Assembly: GCA_017395635.1 (NCBI GenBank)
Contig: JAFQOE010000003.1
Location: 26,277-90,276, forward strand
DNA length: 64,000 nucleotides
Source of the DNA: Lachnospiraceae bacterium
GTDB lineage: Bacteria > Bacillota > Clostridia > Lachnospirales > Lachnospiraceae
Direction: 5' to 3'
The position numbers and the translations under genes were made by a program. The stretch's first letter is position 1. The number at the start of each line of letters is the position of its first letter. The notes beneath the pieces are model-generated. The model saw nothing but the letters and a program-made list of their open reading frames with translations. It was not told where the DNA came from and searched no databases. Shown one piece after another: positions 55,463 through 64,000 of this stretch.

Positions 55463-56854
55463 CTATTTTGCAGCCAAATACTCATCAATTGCCTTAGCAG
55501 CCTTCTTTCCTGCTCCCATCGCAAGAATAACAGTTGCCGCACCTGTTACAGTATCTCCACCTGCATATACACCATCTTTGCTAGTCTTCATTGTATCTTC
55601 TTCAACAATGATACCACCCCATCTTTGAACCTCAAGACCCGGAGTTGTCTGACGAATCAATGGGTTTGGACTCTGACCAATCGCAATAATCACTGTATCT
55701 ACATCAATAATATAGTTTGAACCTTCTACCGGCTGAGGAGAACGTCTACCAGATGCATCCGGCTCACCCAACTCCTGCTTGATAACTTCCATACCGGTTA
55801 CCCATCCATCTTCACCATGAATTGCACAAGGGTTATTCAACAACTTAAAGATAATACCCTCTTCTTTTGCATGATGTACTTCTTCTGCTCTTGCAGGAAG
55901 TTCTTCCTCAGAACGTCTGTAAACAATATATACTTCCTCTGCACCAAGACGCTTCGCTGTTCTTGCTGCATCCATAGCTACGTTACCAGCACCTACAACT
56001 GCAACCTTCTTACCTACTTTAACTGGTGTTGGCATCTCTGGGAATTTGTAAGCTTTCATTAAATTAACACGTGTTAAGAATTCATTTGCTGAATATACAC
56101 CAAGTAAGTTTTCACCCGGAATATTAAGGAATCTTGGAAGACCTGCACCAGAACCTACAAATACAGCTTCGTATCCATCTTCCATCAACTCATCAATAGT
56201 TACAGAACGACCTACAATAACGTTTGTCTCAATCTTAACGCCAAGTTTTTCTACTGTTTCGATTTCCTTAGCAACCAAATCCTTTGGCAAACGGAATTCC
56301 GGAATACCATAACTTAACACACCACCGGCTTTATGTAATGCTTCAAATACTGTTACGTCATATCCCTTCTTAATCAACTCACCTGCACAAGTGATACCTG
56401 CCGGACCTGATCCTACAACTGCAACTTTCTTACCATTCTTCTCAATATCAGAAGTAGCCGGAGTTGCATTTGCCATATGATAGTCTGCTACAAAACGCTC
56501 CAAACGTCCAATTGCAACCGGCTCACCCTTAATACCACGAACACATTTACCCTCACACTGATTCTCCTGCGGACATACACGGCCACAAATTGCAGGAAGC
56601 GCATTCTCGCTTGTGATAATCTCATAAGCAGCTTCGAAATCACCCTCCGCTACTTTCTCAATAAACCCAGGAATTGGAACATTAACAGGACATCCATCCA
56701 TACAAGGTTTATGCTTACAATTCAAGCATCTTGCAGCCTCTTCCATTGCCATTTCTTTTGTATATCCAAGAGCAACCTCTGTAAAGTTCTTATTACGAAC
56801 ATTTGGATCCTGCTCTGGCATTACCACCTTTGTCATACTCATATTTCTTTCCAT
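55463..56854 (-). CDS. nfnB: NfnB subunit of the ferredoxin:NADP+ transhydrogenase (GltA-like)
   Basis: NfnB is the large subunit of NfnAB, which couples NADH and reduced ferredoxin oxidation to NADP+ reduction by flavin-based electron bifurcation. The 463-residue protein has N-terminal cysteine clusters CLNCKHKPCMDGCP and CGRVCPQENQCEGKC for two 4Fe-4S centres, then two dinucleotide-binding domains (VAVVGSGPAGITCAGEL, VAVVGAGNVAMDAARTA) and the terminal GGDTVTGAATVILAM. The ATG at 56854 after AAAGGAG is preferred to a start 12 codons earlier that overlaps nfnA. The adjoining nfnA is what separates it from a glutamate synthase small subunit, the usual annotation. Confidence 0.9.
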   Translation of the reverse strand: MERNMSMTKVVMPEQDPNVRNKNFTEVALGYTKEMAMEEAARCLNCKHKPCMDGCPVNVPIPGFIEKVAEGDFEAAYEIITSENALPAICGRVCPQENQCEGKCVRGIKGEPVAIGRLERFVADYHMANATPATSDIEKNGKKVAVVGSGPAGITCAGELIKKGYDVTVFEALHKAGGVLSYGIPEFRLPKDLVAKEIETVEKLGVKIETNVIVGRSVTIDELMEDGYEAVFVGSGAGLPRFLNIPGENLLGVYSANEFLTRVNLMKAYKFPEMPTPVKVGKKVAVVGAGNVAMDAARTAKRLGAEEVYIVYRRSEEELPARAEEVHHAKEEGIIFKLLNNPCAIHGEDGWVTGMEVIKQELGEPDASGRRSPQPVEGSNYIIDVDTVIIAIGQSPNPLIRQTTPGLEVQRWGGIIVEEDTMKTSKDGVYAGGDTVTGAATVILAMGAGKKAAKAIDEYLAAK

Positions 56855-56879
56855 TGTAAAATCTCCTTTTTCCAATTCG

Positions 56880-57701
56880 TTACTGTGCATTTTTCATACG
56901 ACATTCATGTTCTTCTTCCTTAAACATACCCTGTCTCTTCATACACTCGTCAAAATCTACTAAAAATCCATCAAAGTCAGGACCATCTACACAAGCGAAT
57001 TTTGTCTCACCACCAACGGTTACACGACATCCGCCACACATTCCTGTACCATCAATCATAATTGGATTCAAGGATACTGCTGTTGGAATATCTAGTGGTT
57101 TTGTAACATTTACCACATTCTTCATCATAATAAGTGGTCCAATTGCAATTACTTCATCAATCTTCTCACCCTTATCGATTAACTCCTGTAGTACATTGGT
57201 AACAAATCCCTTTGTTCCCAAACTACCATCATCAGTCGCAACATATACGTTATCACAAAACTCTTCGAATTTCTCTTTCAAAATAACAAATTCAGCAGAA
57301 CGTCCACCGATAATAACATCTACTTTAACGCCCATTTCATGAAGCTTTCTAAGCTGTGGATATAAAGGTGCTGCACCAACACCACCAGCCACACCAACTA
57401 CATGATCACACTTATGAAGTGGAGCAGGCATTCCTAACGGACCAACAAAATCTTCTACATATTCTCCAACTTTCTTCTTAGAAAGCAACTCTGTAGAATA
57501 ACCAACCACCTGATAAATGATAGTAACTGTTTTCTTTTCTCTATCATAATCAGCAATTGTAAGAGGTACTCTCTCACCATCTTCATCTACACGAACAATA
57601 ATAAACTGTCCAGCCTCACATTTGTTTGCAACAAACGGCGCTTCAATTTCCATTAACTCAACTGCACTGTTAAGAGTTTCTTTACTAACAATCTTGTACA
57701 T
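56880..57701 (-). CDS. nfnA: NfnA subunit of the ferredoxin:NADP+ transhydrogenase
   Basis: NfnA is the small, NAD(H)- and FAD-binding subunit with a 2Fe-2S cluster. The 273-residue protein has a FAD-binding barrel (GQFIIVRVDEDGERVPLTIADYD), an NAD-binding domain (VVGVAGGVGAAPLYPQLRKL) and C-terminal cluster cysteines in MCGGCRVTVGGETKFACVDGPDFDG. It is similar to dihydroorotate dehydrogenase electron-transfer subunits, but pairing with nfnB 25 bp downstream supports NfnA. AGAGGT precedes the ATG. Confidence 0.9.
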   Translation of the reverse strand: MYKIVSKETLNSAVELMEIEAPFVANKCEAGQFIIVRVDEDGERVPLTIADYDREKKTVTIIYQVVGYSTELLSKKKVGEYVEDFVGPLGMPAPLHKCDHVVGVAGGVGAAPLYPQLRKLHEMGVKVDVIIGGRSAEFVILKEKFEEFCDNVYVATDDGSLGTKGFVTNVLQELIDKGEKIDEVIAIGPLIMMKNVVNVTKPLDIPTAVSLNPIMIDGTGMCGGCRVTVGGETKFACVDGPDFDGFLVDFDECMKRQGMFKEEEHECRMKNAQ

Positions 57702-57778
57702 CTTGATACCTCTTTCTTCTTGTTTTACAATATACGCTACACATTATACTCGTTTTGTTTCCATAAGACAAGAAAAAA

Positions 57779-57807
57779 AACAGGAAAAGAAATAAACTTT
57801 TCCTGTT
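57779..57807 (-). terminator. Terminator of the M15 peptidase gene
   Basis: AACAGGAAAAG and CTTTTCCTGTT arms with a seven-base loop are followed by T8 on the minus strand. Confidence 0.9.
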
Positions 57808-57820
57808 TGCATCATTTATA

Positions 57821-59158
57821 TCAGGTTCCAAAATAAGAGAAATGCATATAATCTTTACGATCTCCCCAAAATCCTCTATAAAATCCATATCGTTCCATAA
57901 TCCGAACAGTCTCACAATCAAGCGGAATAGAATACTTACTCTTCTTCGGTTTCCAAAAACTTCCCGAAAGAATTGTCTTACCATCAATCATATAGTTTTC
58001 ATTTGGATTAATATCAATAGCCAAACCATACATATGCTCACCTGTACGGTAACTATAACAACCAATATCTTTAATTACCTGTTTTTCTTTTGATTTGTAA
58101 ATTTCATCAAACATCGCTTGGATTGATGGAGCCATACGTTTATTAACTGTCAAGTATTTGGTTTTTGTGATTTTTTTACCATTTTTTCCATTTTTAAAAT
58201 CCCAAACCTTAATCTTAATCGTTTTCATCTGTTTTGCAGCTTTCGATGATGTTTTAAAATTCTTATTCTTTTTCTTTTTGGAACCAAAAGCACGTTTAAT
58301 TTTCTGATCATCGGACTCTCCATTATAAGAATAATAATCCATCAAAATTGATTTCGGATCCGACATCATGCTAATAACCTTTTCTCCATCTACTATTCTA
58401 TAAGAACAGATTCGATAGGTATAAGTAACACCATTCATAAGATTCTTAAGTTCAACAGAAGTAGTTGTATTCATCTCAATCTCTTTTACAAGCGTATACG
58501 AAGAGTCCTGATAAATATCTACACTTTGTGGCTTACTATTATTTGTATAATTCTTCACATAATAAATCAAATATCCATCTGCATTCTCATCTTTTATCCA
58601 TTCCAACTTTGCATTTAATTTACCTTTACGTTTCGCATACGTAATCTTCGGTCCGTCTGCCAAAATAGTTACTGTAGTATCCGCTATTTCCTGGTATATT
58701 TTATTGGATTCTGTATTTACAATATTCTCTTCGTCAAATTTGTTTCCTGAAATCTCTTCGTTACAATTTTTGTAATCGTCACTATACTGAAACGATTTCA
58801 CCTGATAATAATAAGTTTCACCTGCCGTATGAACATCCATTACATCATAGTAAAACCGGAGTCTTCCTGTTTGATCATAATGTTCCCATGCATCACTATC
58901 CATATAATAATCATAACTATTTTCGTATAAATCCATGGTTGCAACCAGCTCATAAGTACCAGTCACTGAATTAAACCGAAAAATGTCATATCCATCCGCC
59001 ATATTATTAGACTCCGATAATTCAACAAAAATTCTAACCGTTTGACCTCGCTGGCAACTCGCTGATAATGTAAAGGAAGTTGCTGCATATACATCAAACG
59101 GACAAATCAACAAACTAAGCAACAACGACATAATTACTAAATACTTTTTACCATGCAT
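57821..59158 (-). CDS. Secreted protein with fibronectin-like repeats and M15 (DD-carboxypeptidase/VanY-like) domain
   Basis: The 445-residue protein has a signal peptide (YLVIMSLLLSLLICPFDVYA). The middle has fibronectin type III-like modules (DGYDIFRFNSVTGTYELVATM; DGYLIYYVKN, LMNGVTYTYRICSYR). The C-terminal about 115 residues form an M15 peptidase domain with zinc ligands in HMYGLAIDINPNENY and YMHFSYFG. M15 enzymes trim D-alanine or other bonds of peptidoglycan, so a wall-remodelling role is likely. A Lys-rich linker lies at about 285-325. The ATG at 59158 after AGAGG is preferred over a start 14 codons earlier. Confidence 0.82.
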   Translation of the reverse strand: MHGKKYLVIMSLLLSLLICPFDVYAATSFTLSASCQRGQTVRIFVELSESNNMADGYDIFRFNSVTGTYELVATMDLYENSYDYYMDSDAWEHYDQTGRLRFYYDVMDVHTAGETYYYQVKSFQYSDDYKNCNEEISGNKFDEENIVNTESNKIYQEIADTTVTILADGPKITYAKRKGKLNAKLEWIKDENADGYLIYYVKNYTNNSKPQSVDIYQDSSYTLVKEIEMNTTTSVELKNLMNGVTYTYRICSYRIVDGEKVISMMSDPKSILMDYYSYNGESDDQKIKRAFGSKKKKNKNFKTSSKAAKQMKTIKIKVWDFKNGKNGKKITKTKYLTVNKRMAPSIQAMFDEIYKSKEKQVIKDIGCYSYRTGEHMYGLAIDINPNENYMIDGKTILSGSFWKPKKSKYSIPLDCETVRIMERYGFYRGFWGDRKDYMHFSYFGT

Positions 59159-59233
59159 ATCTCTTAACCTCTTCTTTTGTATTTCTAATAACAACGCCAA
59201 TAATCCTTAACTAACTATATCACAAAAGAAAAT

Positions 59234-59259
59234 CTGCCACATGGAAATCCATGTGACAG
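59234..59259 (-). terminator. Terminator of tpiA
   Basis: CTGTCACATGGA and TCCATGTGGCAG arms form a 12-bp stem with one mismatch and a two-base loop, followed by ATTTTCTTTTG on the minus strand. Confidence 0.8.
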
Positions 59260-59283
59260 TTTTCAAATTTAACTATAAAGTAA

Positions 59284-60036
59284 TTACTTATTATAATTAA
59301 CAATATCACCGAACTCTGGCTTAAGAGAAGCTCCACCAACTAAACCACCATCGATATCCGGCTTAGCAAGTAACTCTGCTGCATTACCAGCGTTCATGGA
59401 ACCACCGTACTGAATACGGATAGCTTCTGCTGTTGCATCATCATAAATTTCTTTGATACATTCACGGATAGCACCACATACTTCCTGAGCCTGGTCAGAA
59501 GTTGCAGTCTTACCTGTTCCGATAGCCCAAATCGGCTCATATGCAATAACTGTTGTCTTAGCCTGATCTGCTGTTACATTCAAGAATGCAATCTTAATCT
59601 GCTGACGAATCCAGTCGATTGTGATTCCCTGCTCTCTTTGAGTTAAAGACTCACCACAACAGATGATTGGTGTAATACCATGCTCAAGTGCTTTTAATAC
59701 TTTCTTGTTAACTGTTTCATCTGTCTCAGCAAAGTAATCACGTCTCTCAGAGTGACCAATGATTACATACTTAACGCCAAGATCTGTCAACATATTAGGA
59801 GCAATTTCACCAGTATAAGCACCACTCTCTTCAAAGTACATATTCTCAGCACCGATTTCGATGTTAGTTCCCTTTGTTGCTTCGATTGCTACTGACAAAT
59901 CAATAGCTGGCACACAAAATACTACATCAACCTCATCATTTGCTACTAATGGTTTTAACTCATTGATTAATGCAACTGCCTCACTTGGAGTCTTATTCAT
60001 CTTCCAGTTACCAGCAATAATTTTTCTTCTTGCCAT
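59284..60036 (-). CDS. tpiA: Triosephosphate isomerase
   Basis: TpiA interconverts dihydroxyacetone phosphate and glyceraldehyde 3-phosphate. The 250-residue barrel has the N-terminal [12 protein letters not shown] (catalytic Asn and Lys), the histidine in VIIGHSERR, and the glutamate loop [29 protein letters not shown] precedes the ATG. It lies 100 bp after pgk with no terminator seen between, so they are probably co-transcribed. Confidence 0.98.
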   Translation of the reverse strand: MARRKIIAGNWKMNKTPSEAVALINELKPLVANDEVDVVFCVPAIDLSVAIEATKGTNIEIGAENMYFEESGAYTGEIAPNMLTDLGVKYVIIGHSERRDYFAETDETVNKKVLKALEHGITPIICCGESLTQREQGITIDWIRQQIKIAFLNVTADQAKTTVIAYEPIWAIGTGKTATSDQAQEVCGAIRECIKEIYDDATAEAIRIQYGGSMNAGNAAELLAKPDIDGGLVGGASLKPEFGDIVNYNK

Positions 60037-60137
60037 AATTCTAATCTCCTTTAATTAACCAGTAATTTGCGCTTTCTGTTTACGCACTAACATAATCCCA
60101 ACAATTAACATTGAGATTTGTAATTTTTGCTAAGGTC

Positions 60138-61337
60138 TTACTTATCGTTAGCTGCTGCTACACCTGGTAATTCCTTACCTTCTAAGAACTCAAGAGAAGC
60201 TCCACCACCAGTAGAAATGTGTGTCATCTTGTCACCAAATCCTAACTGATTACAAGCTGCTGCCGAATCACCACCACCAATAATAGTTGTAGCATTCTCC
60301 AAATTAGCCATAGCCTCTGCTACTGCGATTGTTCCCTTTGCAAAGTTAGGCATCTCAAAACATCCCATAGGTCCATTCCAAACAACTGTCTTAGCACCTG
60401 CAACTGCATTTGCAAACAACTCTGCTGTCTTAGGTCCGATATCCAAACCTTCATAATCAGCTGGAATCTCACCACGACCAACAATTTTAATATTACAATC
60501 ATTAGAGAAATCATCACCAACAGTTGTATCAATCGGAATTAATAACTTAACACCCTTCTCTTCTGCCTTCTTTTCCATCTCTAATGCATAGTCTTTGTAA
60601 TCTTCCTCTAATAAAGACTTACCAACTTCCTCACCATGTGCAGCCATAAATGTATAAGCCATACCACCACCGATGATTAGTGTATCAACCTTATCTAACA
60701 AATTCTCAATAACAGAAATCTTAGAAGAAACCTTAGCACCACCAAGAATAGCTACAAATGGTCTCTCTGGATTATTAACTGCGTTACCCAAGAAATCGAT
60801 TTCTTTCTGCATTAAGTAACCAACTACTGCTGTATCAACATACTCAGTTACACCAACGTTAGAACAGTGTGCTCTATGAGCTGTACCGAATGCATCATTC
60901 ACGAACACATCACATAAAGAAGCTAAATCTTTACTGAATGCTTCTCCGTTCTTTGTCTCTTCTGCACGATAACGTGTATTCTCTAAAAGAACAACCTCAC
61001 CTTCCTGCATAGCTTCTACAGCAGCCTTAGCGTTAGCACCAACTACTTCTGCATCTGCAGCAAACTTAACTTCCTGTCCTAATAACTCAGCAAGTCTCTT
61101 AGCAACCGGAGCCAACGATAATTCTGGCTTTGGCTCTCCCTTTGGCTTTCCTAAATGAGAGCAAAGGATTACCTTTCCACCATCTGCGATTAATTTCTTG
61201 ATTGTTGGCAATGCTGCTACCAAACGATTTTCATCTGTAATGTTAAGTTCAGCATCAAGTGGTACGTTAAAATCACAACGAACCAATACCTTTTTACCTT
61301 TTACATTAATATCATCTACTGATTTTTTATTAAGCAT
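60138..61337 (-). CDS. pgk: Phosphoglycerate kinase
   Basis: Pgk makes ATP from 1,3-bisphosphoglycerate. The 399-residue protein has [57 protein letters not shown] and the nucleotide-side [13 protein letters not shown] with [27 protein letters not shown] precedes the ATG. gap lies upstream, separated by a terminator. Confidence 0.98.
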   Translation of the reverse strand: MLNKKSVDDINVKGKKVLVRCDFNVPLDAELNITDENRLVAALPTIKKLIADGGKVILCSHLGKPKGEPKPELSLAPVAKRLAELLGQEVKFAADAEVVGANAKAAVEAMQEGEVVLLENTRYRAEETKNGEAFSKDLASLCDVFVNDAFGTAHRAHCSNVGVTEYVDTAVVGYLMQKEIDFLGNAVNNPERPFVAILGGAKVSSKISVIENLLDKVDTLIIGGGMAYTFMAAHGEEVGKSLLEEDYKDYALEMEKKAEEKGVKLLIPIDTTVGDDFSNDCNIKIVGRGEIPADYEGLDIGPKTAELFANAVAGAKTVVWNGPMGCFEMPNFAKGTIAVAEAMANLENATTIIGGGDSAAACNQLGFGDKMTHISTGGGASLEFLEGKELPGVAAANDK

Positions 61338-61466
61338 TATTATATGCTCCTTTCATAATTATATATTTATTTAGGTAATCATCCACAAACACATTCACCT
61401 ATGTATTATATAGGGATAATTACAATTATTCTTATAGTTCAACGAAATTCATTCATGTTAAACAAA

Positions 61467-61497
61467 AAAGAGTCCGGTCCATATAGACCGGACCCTT
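61467..61497 (-). terminator. Terminator of gap
   Basis: A GC-rich stem GGGTCCGGTC pairs with GACCGGACTC-like arms around a short loop, then TTTTTTG on the minus strand, between gap and pgk. Confidence 0.85.
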
Positions 61498-61568
61498 TAG
61501 GTCTTAATAATTCGTAACCATCCAGTACTTATACTAAACAGTCACAATAACTTTACTTCGTCGCCGGA

Positions 61569-62585
61569 TTATGCTAACTCTGAGAAGTACTTAATTGTTC
61601 TAACCATCTGGCTAGTATAAGAATTCTCGTTATCATACCAAGAAACTACCTGTACCTCATAAGTATCATCTGATACCTTGCAAACCATTGTCTGAGTAGC
61701 ATCAAACAATGAACCAAATCTCATACCGATAACATCAGAAGATACGATTTCATCCTCATTGTAACCGAATGACTCATTAGCTGCTGCCTTCATAGCTGCA
61801 TTGATACCATCAACAGTAACATCTGCACCCTTAACAACTGCTGTTAAGATTGTTGTAGAACCTGTTGGAGTAGGAACACGCTGAGCAGAACCGATTAACT
61901 TGCCATTCAACTCTGGGATTACAAGACCGATAGCCTTAGCTGCACCTGTTGAGTTAGGAACGATATTAACTGCTGCTGCACGAGATCTTCTCAAGTCACC
62001 CTTTCTCTGAGGACCATCAAGAGTCATCTGATCACCTGTGTAAGCATGGATTGTTACCATGATACCTGACTGGATTGCTGCATACTTGTTAAGAGCGTCA
62101 GCCATAGGTGCCAAACAGTTTGTTGTACAAGAAGCTGCAGAGATGATTGTATCGTCTGCCTTCAATGTCTCATGGTTTGTGTTGTAAACGATTGTAGGAA
62201 GATCGTTACCTGCTGGAGCAGAGATAACTACCTTACGAGCACCAGCATTGATATGAGCCTGAGCCTTATCCTTGCTGCAGTAGAAACCTGAACACTCTAA
62301 TACTACGTCTACATTTAATTCTCCCCATGGGCAATTGTTAGCATCTGGGAATGCGTAAATCTTGATTTCCTTACCATCAACTGTGATTGAATCATCACCA
62401 GCTGTAACTGTGTCAGCCTTCTCGTACTTACCCTGTGAAGAGTCATACTTTAATAAGTGAGCTAACATTGCTGGGCTTGTCAAATCGTTGATAGCAACTA
62501 CCTCATATCCCTCAGCTCCAAACATCTGTCTGAATGCAAGACGTCCAATACGTCCAAATCCATTAATTGCAACTTTTACTGCCAT
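61569..62585 (-). CDS. gap: Glyceraldehyde-3-phosphate dehydrogenase, type I
   Basis: Gap oxidises glyceraldehyde 3-phosphate with NAD to 1,3-bisphosphoglycerate. The 338-residue protein has the nucleotide fold [17 protein letters not shown], the catalytic cysteine in [14 protein letters not shown] near 153, the histidine in TIHAYTGDQ near 180, and [20 protein letters not shown] precedes the ATG. Its own promoter and terminator indicate independent high-level expression, unlike operon-bound pgk-tpiA. Confidence 0.98.
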   Translation of the reverse strand: MAVKVAINGFGRIGRLAFRQMFGAEGYEVVAINDLTSPAMLAHLLKYDSSQGKYEKADTVTAGDDSITVDGKEIKIYAFPDANNCPWGELNVDVVLECSGFYCSKDKAQAHINAGARKVVISAPAGNDLPTIVYNTNHETLKADDTIISAASCTTNCLAPMADALNKYAAIQSGIMVTIHAYTGDQMTLDGPQRKGDLRRSRAAAVNIVPNSTGAAKAIGLVIPELNGKLIGSAQRVPTPTGSTTILTAVVKGADVTVDGINAAMKAAANESFGYNEDEIVSSDVIGMRFGSLFDATQTMVCKVSDDTYEVQVVSWYDNENSYTSQMVRTIKYFSELA

Positions 62586-62653
62586 GAATAAATTCCTCCT
62601 AAAGTTATGAATTATTAAATTGGGTCGCTATTTTTTAGCAGACCTATGCACAT

Positions 62654-62682
62654 ATAATACCTTTTTTATAGTAAAATTTCAA
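62654..62682 (-). promoter_or_regulatory. Promoter of gap
   Basis: TTGAAA and TATTAT are 17 bases apart on the minus strand, about 70 bp before the gap ATG. Repeated TTTTTAC motifs lie just upstream. Confidence 0.75.
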
Positions 62683-62707
62683 GTGGTAAATATCCATTTT
62701 GAATTGA

Positions 62708-62728
62708 TTTTTACCAAATCAGTAAAAA
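62708..62728. promoter_or_regulatory. Inverted repeat upstream of gap, candidate operator
   Basis: TTTTTAC and GTAAAAA flank a seven-base centre, 26 bp upstream of the gap -35 element. A similar TTTTTACT occurs at about 62754-62761. A regulator site is only a suggestion. Confidence 0.35.
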
Positions 62729-62774
62729 CGTGGAAATTTTATCCAATTTACCGGTTTTTACTGTGTCATTTTTA

Positions 62775-62803
62775 TAGACGATAAAAAAATGCTATGCTAC
62801 AAT
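62775..62803 (+). promoter_or_regulatory. Candidate promoter of hisK
   Basis: TAGACG and TACAAT are 17 bases apart. The leader to the hisK ATG would be about 125 bases. Confidence 0.45.
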
Positions 62804-62936
62804 GAAGCAAATCAAGGAAATCTGCTTGTCTATATTATCTACATCTATAACGATAATCATACAGATAAGCAAATGCATTAACATATAGAAAGGACATAAC
62901 TGCAGAATATTTAATAGTTATGAAAGGACGTAATAT

Positions 62937-63758
62937 ATGATTCTTACAGATATGCATGTTCACTCTCATTTTTCATCGGATTCCAAGGAACTACCAGAGG
63001 CAATTATCGAGACTGCGATTGACAAAGGTTTTTCCTATGTGTATTTTACAGACCATCACGATATGAACTTTCCTGTGAATGAAAACGAACCGGAAATGGA
63101 TTTTCAATTGGATTTTGATACATATATAAAGAAACTTTTAGAATTACGAGAAAACTATCGCGACAGAATCGAAGTTCAACTTGGTGTAGAGCAAGGAATT
63201 TGTCCAGAAACTGCACCACGTATTGCTGCTCTTTCGAATCAATATCCGTTTGATTTCATTATTGGTTCCTCTCATTTAACCGCATTAAAAAATGGTGATC
63301 CATATTATCCGGAATATTATAGTGGTAAAACAAACATTGAGGCATACCGCGAGTATTTCATGTCCGAAGTTGAAAATGTGAAACTAACGGACGGATTTGA
63401 TGTGTATGGTCACCTTGACTATGCTGTGCGCTACTGCCCTGACGCAGCCTTTGAATATAATTTCAAGGATTATCAGGATATTTTAGAAGTACTATTGAAA
63501 CTCATAATTGAAAATGGTAAAGGAATTGAAATTAATACTGCTGGGATTACAAAAATCGGATATCCACATCCTCATATTGAAACTTTGAAATTATACAAGG
63601 ATTTGGGTGGGGAAATTATTACCATTGGTAGCGACGCACATAAAAAGGAAGACATCGGATATGGATTTGATGTTGCAGAAGAATTGCTAAAAAGTGTTGG
63701 ATTCAGGTATTATACAGTGTTCAAAGAACGAAAACCAGAGTTTATGAAATTGAATTAA
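62937..63758 (+). CDS. hisK: Histidinol-phosphatase, PHP family
   Basis: This enzyme dephosphorylates histidinol phosphate in histidine synthesis. The 273-residue PHP-domain protein has the metal-binding DMHVHSHFSSDS, FTDHHDMNFP, the LGVEQG and FIIGSSHL motifs, DVYGHLDYAVRY and the terminal IGSDAHKKEDIGYG. The start is ATG 62937 after AAAGGAC. A six-codon minicistron (ATG 62920) ends in TGA overlapping this ATG. Together with hisHF at 38-39 kb it shows a dispersed histidine pathway. Other PHP phosphoesterases are possible, but the motif order fits HisK. Confidence 0.88.
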   Translation: MILTDMHVHSHFSSDSKELPEAIIETAIDKGFSYVYFTDHHDMNFPVNENEPEMDFQLDFDTYIKKLLELRENYRDRIEVQLGVEQGICPETAPRIAALSNQYPFDFIIGSSHLTALKNGDPYYPEYYSGKTNIEAYREYFMSEVENVKLTDGFDVYGHLDYAVRYCPDAAFEYNFKDYQDILEVLLKLIIENGKGIEINTAGITKIGYPHPHIETLKLYKDLGGEIITIGSDAHKKEDIGYGFDVAEELLKSVGFRYYTVFKERKPEFMKLN

Positions 63759-63763
63759 CACAG

Positions 63764-63807
63764 AAAAGTCCATACCACTTGGCTATTGTCAAATGGGATG
63801 GACTTTC
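63764..63807 (+). terminator. Terminator of hisK
   Basis: AAAGTCCAT and ATGGACTTT arms enclose a 25-base loop and are followed by CTTT, just beyond the hisK stop. Confidence 0.65.
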
Positions 63808-63883
63808 TTTATGTTCACATTTTTTTCACAGTGCCTGACACCTATTCTTCGTTGTATTATGTTTATTGTAAAATAAAATTACC

Positions 63884-63940
63884 CAATGTTGCAAAGCAAA
63901 AATGGACAATGTTGCAAGTCCAATTTGGACAATGTTGCAA
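63884..63940 (+). repeat. Three copies of an 11-bp motif at 23-bp period, possible insertion sequence end
   Basis: CAATGTTGCAA occurs at 63884, 63907 and 63930; copies 2 and 3 share the longer TGGACAATGTTGCAA. Iterated terminal motifs of this kind are found at ends of IS21-type elements, where the transposase binds. The window ends 60 bp later, so no transposase can be seen. The stretch 63808-64000 holds no convincing gene. Confidence 0.5.
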
Positions 63941-64000
63941 TCTCTTGTTAAGGTTCTCAGGAACGGTGCAGCGCCTAAGTGCTAGCCACCAAGTTTGAAC

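Noticed and set aside
57685..57987. 100-codon minus-strand frame downstream of the M15 gene
   Set aside because: It overlaps the M15 coding sequence and its strong terminator and would run over the nfnA start.
63786..63998. 70-codon plus-strand frame at the window end
   Set aside because: It starts inside the hisK terminator and runs through the iterated motif; no family resemblance or ribosome binding site.

Overview
The window reads as chromosomal DNA of an AT-rich, endospore-forming anaerobic Firmicute, most likely a Lachnospiraceae-type Clostridium relative. The evidence is an alpha/beta-type small acid-soluble spore protein, SpoIIM, YlbJ/SpoVV-like and GerW/YtfJ proteins, an NfnAB electron-bifurcating transhydrogenase pair, formate-THF ligase, a DUF6465-like protein, strong GGAGG ribosome binding sites, and synteny seen in Bacillus and Clostridia (rpsO-pnp, tepA-spoIIIE, recA-recX-rny, rpmB against asp23-fakA-recG). 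Most genes lie on the minus strand, so operons generally read from high to low coordinates.

Layout. 0-7.3 kb: rimO (cut by the window edge), folD, fhs, an FtsK/SpoIIIE translocase and a ClpP-like TepA protease. 7.3-7.7 kb: a gene-free block with a 63-bp tandem repeat and a chain of hairpins. 7.7-12.3 kb: a DUF212 membrane protein, pnp, rpsO and divergent aroC. 12.4-18.5 kb: an accessory stretch with two paralogous choline-binding-like repeat proteins carrying CAP domains, XerD, SpoIIM, a Big_2 domain protein and a membrane protein with RanBP2-like zinc fingers. 18.7-24.6 kb: rny, recX and recA (with a LexA box), divergent tmcAL and ylbJ. 24.5-32.2 kb: a DivIVA-like protein, coaD, rsmD, a SASP gene, recG, fakA, asp23 and divergent rpmB. 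32.2-41.5 kb: gerW, a 45-residue membrane protein not in usual ORF-size limits, DUF2953, several unrecognised proteins, a rhomboid-like protein with a zinc ribbon, a LysM protein, a lipoprotein, and an operon of a 621-residue membrane protein, hisH, hisF and a GNAT acetyltransferase. 41.7-46.7 kb: DUF6465, cheV, a lipoprotein, a two-component system and a small membrane protein. 46.7-50.9 kb: ssrA (tmRNA), a small membrane protein, smpB, rnr and secG, that is, the trans-translation and RNase R rescue set. 51-62.6 kb: lower glycolysis (eno, gpmI, tpiA, pgk, gap) interleaved with aroK, nfnBA and a secreted M15 peptidase. 62.9-64 kb: a PHP histidinol phosphatase, then a 23-bp iterated motif that resembles the end of an insertion sequence.

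Most of the content is housekeeping. No convincing defence island, CRISPR array or biosynthetic cluster is visible. The best candidates for something undescribed are the repeat/hairpin block at 7.3-7.7 kb and a 22-bp element from it that recurs 39 kb away beside ssrA, the RanBP2-finger membrane protein, the inactive-looking rhomboid with zinc ribbon, the gerW-linked set of unknown proteins, a terminator buried inside the end of ylbJ, and a long inverted repeat ahead of rnr. Start sites were re-chosen from ribosome binding sites where the longest ORF ran into non-coding sequence.
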